A DNA stretch of 64,000 bases, from contig NC_084663.1 in assembly GCF_028389875.1 (NCBI RefSeq), forward strand, positions 93,067,765 to 93,131,764, in the 5' to 3' direction. Below, piece after piece: positions 55,651 through 64,000 of this stretch. Source of the DNA: Rhea pennata (Eukaryota; Chordata; Aves; Rheiformes; Rheidae). The position numbers and the translations under genes were made by a program. The notes beneath the pieces are model-generated. The model had not been told where the DNA came from. It was given only the letters and a program-made list of their open reading frames with translations, and ran no database searches. How positions within the stretch are numbered: the stretch's first letter is position 1; each line of letters starts with the position of its first letter.

Positions 55651-56777
55651 AAACTAGGTGACCTATGCTAGATTAGAGAGATAATCACGCTTCCAGCCCC
55701 AGGCAAAAACTCAATGGGAATAGTAAGCAGAATCAGTGAAAAATAGTTACCAGAGAGAGACCATGAAGAAAGACACTGCAGGTTTAGAAGATTATGTCAC
55801 ACTTTGTAGAAGGTTTCATGGTATTAGTTATGCACAAAAGTAAGTAGGACGTTCTTTAAAGTAAGATTAATTACAAAAATAACATAACTACTATGGAAAA
55901 TGAAAGACAAATATTGGTACTAAATAAAAATACCTTCTGCTTTTATAGCCTGTCAATAAGAACATAATCGTTCTACAAAAGGTACGTTCATACAACATTA
56001 CCAGCACACTTGGTTCTAACCATATGAGTTGTTTCAGGTAAGTTATGGCTGAAACTAAGATGTACGCTGAACATAACAATGCAAGACAATAGTATACAGG
56101 TATTCAAGCAGATGTGCTTCACAGAATATTGTAAGTATACTTATTTTTGAAAGAAATGAGACATGTTGAGTTTCATTGATTATAAACTTCAAAACAAACA
56201 AACAAACAAAACCATGCATGTGGAGAAGATGAAGGAGCTGCTGCTCAGAACAAAAAATTGCAAAATGACAATTTATAAAAGAGGAGACAAAGGCCAAAGT
56301 AGCAGCAATATTCAAAGAAGAGATACATGTATTTCACAGAAAGGGAAAAAAGGGTAAGGCAGCAGATCTGAAAAATAACAAACACAATTAGATCATCACA
56401 AAAGCAAGCATTCTAGCAAACACATAATAATTACTGGAAAACAGGTAAAAAAAAATTAGACATTCAGAAAGCATTTTAAGAAGTTACTGTACCTTTACTG
56501 TATAAAGGTAAAACATAAAAACATGCACAGTCTATTCTGCTACAATGGCAACTCCGCTCAGCCAACAGTAGGCCATCACATGCAAACCCCATGTAATGAG
56601 GGCTGACATTCTCAGAAACATGCTTGCAAATCTGAGCACTCTCTGGAAAAGCAGAGAGTGCAAGAGGTGTGCAAGAAGAGGTAAACAACATGGAGAGAAC
56701 ACTACCAAACAAGATCCTATTTTTAATACTCTCAGATAATGGAGCACTAGCGGAGAACACTATCAAACATTTCTTAC
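55258..56777 (-). other. CLDND1 5' intron, part after the LINE
   Basis: A CA microsatellite lies at 55614-55647 and an AAAC run near 56194-56210. No exon recognised before the candidate 5' UTR exon. Confidence 0.5.
55614..55647. repeat. CA dinucleotide microsatellite
   Basis: About 16-17 uninterrupted CA units between AGATG and TTAAACTAGG. Confidence 0.95.
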
Positions 56778-56955
56778 CTTCAAAGGGGAAGAAGCTGTTT
56801 GTCAGCACATACGGCTCAAATGATTCCAGGTAGCTTCAGGGACAGACTGTTATTTTTGCTCTGTAGTAAGTCAAGAGCATGAAGTGAAAGCTTCCTCTCT
56901 GCCCTAACTGTTCCATCCATTCACTTTCCTCTTCAACAGCATCATAAAAAGTAAT
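56778..56955 (-). other. CLDND1: Candidate CLDND1 5' UTR exon
   Basis: On the minus strand a 178-nt segment lies between acceptor TTTCTGTTTCTAG and donor TTTGAAG|GTAAGA, both near consensus. All frames are closed by stops, so it would be untranslated. It lies between the CpG promoter and the first coding exon. Not proven without transcripts. Confidence 0.4.
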
Positions 56956-57531
56956 CTAGAAACAGAAACAAACCAAATAATTAGAGACCACCATTCTACT
57001 TTTAAATTAAAGAAATCTCCCAATGCTATTTATTAAAAAAGTAAATTTAAAAACTGACGACAAGAGCCCTCAGGACAACGCCAACACCAATTCCGCCGTG
57101 CTGGCATCACTACCACCAATTCAAAACACGAGAAGAAGCTACTGTTGCCAGCAGACTGGGCAAGGAGCCGCATGGATGGATCTGGCCTGGTGCAAACGCC
57201 GAGTCCCACGGCAGGTTAGCTGCTCGGGTCTAGCTTTGCCATTTGCCCCGGGCCAGCAGCACGCGTACGAGCCACAGCAGGCTAAGCGGCGCTGACACGC
57301 CCGAGACGCAGCGTTAGCGCTGAGCGAGACGCCGGAAGGGCCGGTGGGGCCAAACCCCACGCAGCGGTGGTTCCGCAGGCGGCCGGGGACACAGGGCAGA
57401 GCCCGGTGGCGGGCAGCGACCACCCCGCCGCCCTACGCCCCTCTCCCCCCCCCCGCGCGACGTGGCTGCCGGGGCCCCCGCGGGACACGCGTGAGGAGAT
57501 GCGCCCCGGCCCCCGGCGGGAAGGCCGGGGC

Positions 57532-57544
57532 GGGGGGGGGGGGG
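57532..57544. repeat. G13 tract in the CpG island
   Basis: Thirteen G on the + strand after GGCCGGGGC, a strong G-quadruplex candidate in the probable first intron of CLDND1. Confidence 0.8.
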
Positions 57545-57780
57545 TCGCCGACAGCCACCAAACCCGAGTACGGTATCGCCACGACGGCCCGACCCGGCGG
57601 CCCCGCCCCTCCCTCCCTCCCTCAGCCACGCGCCCCCAACGGTCACCGGCGCCGCGCGACACGCACCGACCATCGCCGCCCGCACCTCCGCTGCGACCCG
57701 GCCCGGCCCCCTTCCGCCCCACCCCCCGCTGCAGAGCCCGACGCCAGAGCAGCCGCCCGCCCCGCCGGCCGCGCGGCACC

Positions 57781-57913
57781 CTGGGGGCTGTAGTTCTTCC
57801 CCGCTTCCGCCACAATGCGCGCATGGCCGGCGGCGCGGCTCTCGCTGGGAGTTGTAGTTCACCCCCCCCCACCGAGCGACACGGCCGCGACGCCTGCTCG
57901 GAGTTGTAGTCTC
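57781..57913 (-). promoter_or_regulatory. Three ACTACAACTCCC (ZNF143/THAP11-type) motifs
   Basis: Minus-strand copies: GAACTACAGCCCCCAG (57796-57781), GAACTACAACTCCCAG (57860-57845) and GAGACTACAACTCCGAG (57913-57897). The middle one fits the known promoter motif best. The motif is established in housekeeping CpG promoters; its use here is inference. Confidence 0.75.
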
Positions 57914-58989
57914 ACGGCGCCTGGGAACCCCCAGCCGGTACGTGCCAGGCGGCCCATGAAACTGCTCACTGGGATCCCCAGCGCCCGCTGCGAACGCCTC
58001 GACCTCGCTGCATCCCTGCAGTCGCGGACCCGCGCACAGCAACGCCCCTGTTGGACGGATGTCTCTTTCTCAGCACCCCTTTCCGGCCCCAAAGCAGGGC
58101 CCTGCCACCCCACCGTGCGCCGCAGCCCTGCCACTAGCCCACAGCTCCGGGCCCGCCGCCCACCGTCGCCCGGCCCCGCATGCACCCGCGCTGCCGCACG
58201 CGTCCCGCAGCTCTGCCTCGAGCCACCGAGGCCGCGCCCCGCACGTGCCTGGGAACCTGGCAACTTCATGCTGAGTAGCGCCAAAGCTGTAGAGCTGCAA
58301 GATCTAGGTACTGGTGGACTCTGGCACTTAGAAATTGGGAGTCTTGATCCCAACATCCTGAAACCAGTTTAAAAGCCACAAGATTTTAAACAAGTGTACA
58401 CAACTCTGAACTCTATAAACAGTTGCCTTCTTGTTTCTGCAATTTCAATCATTTGGTTTCCCTCTGCAGCCCTGAAGGCTCACAATTTTCTTCATTTTTG
58501 TTTGACTGCTTGTAAAAACGGTGATGTGATATCCTCAATGAGTGACTCTGGAAAATACCAAATAAAAAAAGATCTTCTATAAAATTGCAAAAATTGGTAA
58601 CGCTGAACCCTGTGCCCGAAACTGGTCATCCCCCCTTTCCCTGCTACACATACCCATAAAGAGTAACGAAGACTTCTAAAAGCAGTTTACAACCCACCTG
58701 CTCAGAGACCACCACACCCAACGTCTGGGGAGTCATCCCATCCAACTCCTCTTCCAAAGCAGCTAGGAAGCCTTTTTTCCAATGAGATAACAAGTTGGAA
58801 TGGTAAAGGTGACAGCAGTGATAAAAATAGACTTCTACAATGTCTCTGACTTAGTGCAACAGGCTATTTTTAATTAAAAACCCCTCCCACTATGCCACAC
58901 CTTATGAAAGCTGGCTCACTAAAATCTCAACTTGTAACAGTAAGCAAGTAAATATTCTCACTAGGATTTATGTTGGACTCTTAAAATCT

Positions 58990-59875
58990 TAAACATTAAA
59001 ATATTAAACATTTTTATTGATGGCCTGGAAGAAAGCATAACACCATCACTGATAAAACTCCACAGATGACACAGGGCCTGAGGGAAAAGTAAATAATTAA
59101 ATGGACAGAGCACTGGTACAGGGTGACCTGATCATTTGGAAGGTGGGGGCAAATAAACATGCATTTCAATACGGTCATTTGCGAGGTCATTCATTTAGGA
59201 GCGATGTGTGGAGGCTATACTTACACGATGGAGGACTTTATCCTGGGAAGCATGAAATGCAAAGAACAAATGAATCATGGTGGATAACCAGCTGCCAATA
59301 TGGTGCTGTGAGCAAAAAGGGCTCCTGGAAGCTCAGCTGTATACACAGAGAAATGAAGAAGGAAAGAAGTTATATTACTGCTTGAATTGCCATTTGTTGC
59401 TAAACAATGGTGTCTAGTTTTGACATGTTGATAAAATGGAGAGAAGTCTGAAAAGGGACATGAAAATCACTGAACAATTAGAAAATGATTTTCAATGAAA
59501 TATCACAGAAGGTCAATCTATTTAATTTACTGAAGAGAGAGCTAAGGAATTAAAGGACTGTATCACGTAAGTAATGACAAAAGGGAACAAAGACTCAATA
59601 ATGGTTTCTTCAGTGTATATACCTAGCAAAACTACTCAGTGTTGAAGTTAGAAAACACTAAAAGGGGGAAAAAAACCCAAGAATTATATTTTAAACTATG
59701 GGGACAATGAGAACTGGAATCATTATATATAAATAATAGTAAATTATCTACCACTGGCAAGTCTATAAAGCCTTTTGCTAAAAGTTCTCATCTTAGGGAA
59801 GTGAGAATCAATTTTGGAAAATTTTACAACCATTGCTACTTAGATTACTTAATGAGACTATAGCGGCTTCTTCTT
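58990..59875 (+). mobile_element. Ancient CR1-type LINE fragment
   Basis: In + orientation the order matches the CR1 reverse transcriptase and 3' region: TTGATGGCCTGGAAGAAAG, CTCCACAGATGACACAGGG (FADD-like), TGCATTTCAATACGGTCATT, GGTCATTCATTTAGGAGC, ATGGTGGATAACCAGCTG, GGACATGAAAATCACTGA and ACCACTGGCAAGTCTATAAAG. Frames are fully decayed. It is an older family than the 51952-55257 copy. Limits are approximate. Confidence 0.8.
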
Positions 59876-60077
59876 ATTCATCATCTGCCCTGATCGATAT
59901 GATGTTTATAGATGCTCAAAAATAGCCACAGGGGAAGACAGATGCATTTGCATTTTATTTATTTAATTTTAAATACCCTCAGCAGGTATCACCTAGGATT
60001 TTTCTCTTTCTGGAAAAATATCCCCCTATATAATAAAGGTAACTCAATTAAAATGTTATGAACAAACGTCTGAACAG

Positions 60078-60112
60078 AGTACAATCATTTAGAAACTACT
60101 ACACTTTCTTTT
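60078..60112 (+). repeat. 35-nt direct repeat, copy A
   Basis: Matches 61227-61261 at 34 of 35 positions in the same orientation. Flanks differ. Confidence 0.9.
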
Positions 60113-61226
60113 TCATTTTCTCTTCTATTCTTACCTTGTCTCAATTTGCTTCAATTTGTTTGCAAGAACATCTGGCTGATCAGTTTAGCTACACAAGAGG
60201 ATTATTTCAGGTTTCCAAAGTAAAAGTTTGCTTTAGAAACTGTGGTATTTTGCACATTAAAGCACAAAGTAAATAATGCTGATGCCTATAGCTTAAAATT
60301 ATTCCTGCTCTTTGCAGAACTGAAGTTTATTAGATAGCAGACCTGGATCATGTATAAGTTCAGCTAATATTGCTAATAGAAGTTCTCAGGCACTGACAAA
60401 GAGTTTAGCAACAGATTGCAAACAAATAAAATATTTTTAAAAGAAAATCTTTTTATAAAATTTGTGTTGCTTTAGCTCAGACACTCTAAGGAAATAGGTA
60501 AATCAAAGGTTGTAGGATGAGGCATTATCAAACGAAGCTGATAGAGGGGGAGAAATGAAGAAGCCTTCCTCATGTATCCCATTCACTTCTTGAATTACTG
60601 CTTCTGACGTTAAAAGGTATTCGTAAGTCTGCCCCTTGCTTCCAATGATAAAAGCTAATTTACTATAATATCTCTCCCCACAAACATTCTCTCTGTAATA
60701 ATAAAAAAGAGTAGTTTTAGTTTTTGGATTTTAGGCATAATCTACAACCATTTCATAGTCAGAATGTAGTAGAAATCCATTGGATTCTCTTCAACTCCTT
60801 CATATAGTCTGCCTGGTTTTATTTCTGCCTTCTGTATTTTTATACTTGTGACATAGAACACACTAGACAAATGACATCCTACCCAATAGTTGTAATTTTT
60901 ATGGAGAGGAGGCCTTCCGGAAGTCCAAATCTGTGACAACTAGCACGATGACTAGCACAGATTCACATTAATGACATCCATTCGTCTTGCAGCTATGAAA
61001 CTACTCCAACTTATTATCATGCACTATCTCAGTGCCCAAAATCTTACTTGCATTGGTTACACTCTTCCCTCCTTACTCCAGGATGAAACTTCTGTTGGTT
61101 AGCATTCATCTGGTTGCCTCTGAGCTTGCTTTCACCAAGGCTGTAACACAGTGGGGCAGAGTTTCAGACAATTTGATTTCTCTTTATTAGATCTGCAAAG
61201 CTCTATTCCTTACAGGAAGTTTTTGA

Positions 61227-61261
61227 AGTACAATCATTTAGAAACTACTACGCTTTCTTTT
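61227..61261 (+). repeat. 35-nt direct repeat, copy B
   Basis: Second copy, 1149 nt downstream of copy A; the single difference is ACA versus ACG near the 3' side. Confidence 0.9.
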
Positions 61262-64000
61262 ACAGTCCAAATGAATCTCTGTTCCTTCTCATCATTTATC
61301 ATCATCAATAACTCACTGATATATACTTCATTTTATACAACTGCCTGCACTTACATAAAAGCACATGTACACATTGGAATAAAACCACATTTAACCGAAC
61401 AGTAAAAAGGAGAATATCAAAAAATTAGAATAAAAAAGCTAACTTGCTACCAGAATTGTTCAGCTGCAGAAATGTGTGTGTGCAGGTAGGGGGAGGGGAG
61501 GGAAGGGAGGAGGGAGGACTTAAATTAAACCAACAACCCTACATACTTCCTGAACAGATCTCTCTTACTGATTTTGTCATAAAATTAGAAGGCTACCATA
61601 ATAGATGTATCACACACAAGCTTTACAGAACTGGGAGCAATGATATGAAATGTTTTCCCTTGCTCCTATCTGAAAGGCAGCTGAGGCTTTTGCAAAGTAT
61701 GATTATATTTTAGTTCATATCTGTCATACCTAACAGTTGCCTTGGGTACAACTCCTCAGTATTTCCTCTAAGGAAGCCTTAAGGAATGGTATAAGTCTTG
61801 AAGTAGCACACTTCAGAAGTGTACTTCTGAAAGCAGGACCATCTGAGAAACATGCACTTCTGAAGCAGAACTAGCTGAATGCACAGCATGATATGTATTA
61901 TGAGTTTGTGGTTATGAAAAGCTTTAGGGTCACAGTTAGGTTCAAAACTATTCAGCACCCACTGGCTGTTCCTACTTCCAGATTGCCTCAGCAAAGCTAG
62001 GTAAGTAGGTAAGATGAGTATCCTAAATAGAAAAAAATACACTGCAGCCAAGCCAGAGGCTTTCTTTAGCGGAGAATATTGTCCAGGGAAAGGGTCTACA
62101 GCTGTCTAGCAAGGGCTGGGAGAAGGAAGAAAGTGCTATAGGAATCCAGGAGGCAAATGAAGAGAGGATGGAGGGTGTCCTCCTGGTGACAAAACATCTC
62201 ACAACATTTCTTGGATCTTAGCACATCATGTTCTGAGCCTTCTGGAGTATCTGTGCAGAAGTGTCATGAGGGGAATTTCTGTGTGCTGAGTATTTTTGAG
62301 AATCTGGCTCTCATCCAGGGAACTGAACTCTGGAAGAATCGGACCCTACATGAAGATAAGCCTTAAGTGAATCAAAACCATACAAAAAAACCCCAAGGCA
62401 TTCACATTACCAGCAACAATTGCAGACCACTTCACTATTTGTGACAAGGCTTCATAATAGCTTTGCAAATCTGTGTCGTAACTTGTCCAGATGAGGAAGT
62501 GCTATATCTATAATATGTAATAAAACTCACAGTAACATTCACAACTCTATCATCTAGAGCACTCAGGAAATACAGAGCATACTGAGAACAAACATATGTG
62601 ATACCTCCTGGAAAAGGTTGTCTATCCAATTTTTTATTTTGGTAACCAAGGATATTAAACTGTAGTGAGTTACAAAGTGAGTTATATAGCGAGAATAAAG
62701 TGAGAAACTGCAAACATAATTAGGTGGGTTTGTGCTTATGTTTATTGCTCCATCAAGCTTTTTTAAACATTATTCATATGTAAAATCATTTTTTGTTGAT
62801 ACTGTGATGGGGAGAGGGACAAAATGAATTTTGAGAAGGATTATCTACTGACTGAGATGGAAGTAGAACAGTTTGTTCCTGATTTATAAAGTTTTTGATT
62901 GCATATAAGATGTTAACGACTAAGAGCAGAATAGCATATATGCTCATGTTTGCATGAGAGCTCAAACTTTTAGACTGCAGATTGTAGGGTTCAGCTTATG
63001 TTCTAATCTAGTACTGATGGAAAGGAAACGTCCCCACAATACAGTTTTCAGCTAGGAAGAAAACCTGAAACACTTTCCCTGAAATAGAAATAAGCAAAAA
63101 TGACACTAAACTCACTTAGCAGTTAATGCATTAAAAAACATTTATTTAAACTATTAAGATAGTTGGACACTTTTTACAACATTTAGTTGAAAAATAGATG
63201 TAACCATAATCTTCAGTTGTTCAGCAAAGATAGCCAGACGATGATTTCTAGTCTGTGCTTCCTTATAGTTTCATACATACACCTGTGGAATACAGATGGG
63301 TAAATCTAAAGCAGTATGCTTTTAAACACCTCGATTTTTTCAAGAGATTTTTGGTGGTTGGATAACACAGAGATAATTATAGCCTTAAAAGTTTCATGAA
63401 AAACAGTCAGCTAGAGACCACTAATGCCCTACAGAAAGGAAGGCCATAATACGAAACTTGTTCCTTATTAGATGTAGGCAAATCTACGCCAGTGAGAGCA
63501 CCCTTCTAAAAGTCCCTTCTAAAAGTCCACTAGTTTCCTAGTAGCTGCTGTTCTTTCAGGTGTCCAAAAGTCTACCAAGCACCTACCACACAGGAGCAGA
63601 TAACCTAGATATAAGCAGAGTGACTCCACAGTGCAACTGATGGGATTAATTTGCTGTGCATGCAATCTGGAGTTGCTCTTTGCCTGTAGAGACATGCATG
63701 GATGTGATCTATCTGTTTGAAGCTAGGGAATGCATCAGTAACCAATTTGCTTAAAGCTTTGAGAATCCTGAAGACACATCTGATCTGTAAACATGCAGAT
63801 GGGGAGGGAGGGGTAGGAAAAGATTAATTTATCTGCAGAGAGGAAGGATGATGAAGACCGGTAGTAGAAGTCGTTTGAAATTAGCATGCACTGACAAAGC
63901 TGCAATAAATCCAGCAGTTTAAAAAACAGATTTTTCATTTGATTTATGCAATGTTGAAAGGGCTATCTGTAGGCTAAGTCACAGCTAGAACAGTGGGAGA

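Larger units (their letters stand above)
57180..58270. promoter_or_regulatory. CLDND1: CpG island, CLDND1 promoter and first exon
   Basis: The only large GC- and CpG-dense block in the window. On the minus strand a run of ACTACAACTCCC-type motifs (57913-57781) is followed by CGATGGTCG|GTGCGT, a possible first-exon donor with its last base at 57667. Inference: CLDND1 starts around 57.7-57.8 kb. The + side (57.92-58.27 kb) is equally CpG-rich, so a divergent transcript is possible, but no gene is seen. Long open frames here on both strands come from GC content alone. Confidence 0.75.
59876..64000. other. No gene seen (right end)
   Basis: AT-rich sequence with short frames only. A purine-rich stretch lies at 61480-61520. 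Apart from the 35-nt repeat pair nothing structured was recognised. Confidence 0.5.

Noticed and set aside
57282-58372. Several 150-240 codon frames on both strands in the CpG island
   Set aside because: They overlap in all frames, are Arg/Pro/Gly/Ala-rich and reflect GC content; no domain or splice logic.

Overview
This window is vertebrate nuclear DNA and almost certainly from a bird. The evidence is CR1-family LINEs (one 3.3 kb copy with the typical 3' end, two much older copies), short AT-rich introns, and three split genes with clean GT/AG junctions whose proteins read as avian versions of known families. No bacterial, organellar or CRISPR feature is present. I worked by eye, so exon calls rest on reading frame, splice sites, phase and remembered family motifs, not on alignments.

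Left part (about 0.6-10.8 kb, + strand): a four-exon gene for a small type I membrane receptor of 218 residues. It has a signal peptide, a Thr/Ser/Pro-rich N-terminal spacer, one V-set immunoglobulin domain encoded by one exon with a J-like G-x-G-T-x-L ending, one transmembrane helix, and a very short tail whose last coding exon adds one residue and the stop. I cannot name the orthologue. It is the least familiar item in the window and the best candidate for something undescribed.

Next (11.8-24.6 kb, - strand): a complete four-exon secreted phospholipase A2 of group X type (162 residues, 16 cysteines, intact calcium loop and His-Asp catalytic pair). It has a TATA box upstream and a poly(A) signal downstream. 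It lies tail-to-tail with the receptor gene, about 1 kb apart. Its introns hold a TA-repeat cruciform, a T12G16 tract and an ungapped 119-nt duplicated segment.

Middle (24.6-45.9 kb): a gene desert of about 21 kb with an old CR1 copy (32.9-33.9 kb), an unclassified GC-richer repeat-like block (39.0-40.2 kb), simple repeats, and an unsupported 231-codon open frame.

Right part (45.9-57.9 kb, - strand): CLDND1 (claudin domain-containing 1), with four coding exons (46924-49330), a probable 3' UTR of about 1 kb, a probable 178-nt 5' UTR exon near 56.9 kb, and a CpG-island promoter near 57.7-57.9 kb. That promoter carries three copies of the ACTACAACTCCC motif. A 3.3 kb CR1 LINE sits in the first large intron, in the opposite orientation. 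The last 6 kb (58.3-64 kb) hold another ancient CR1 relic and a 35-nt direct repeat pair, but no gene I can support.

Functionally, the sPLA2 is a secreted lipid hydrolase, CLDND1 is a tetraspan claudin-family membrane protein, and the V-set protein is a probable immune-cell surface receptor. Nothing in the sequence shows that the three act together.
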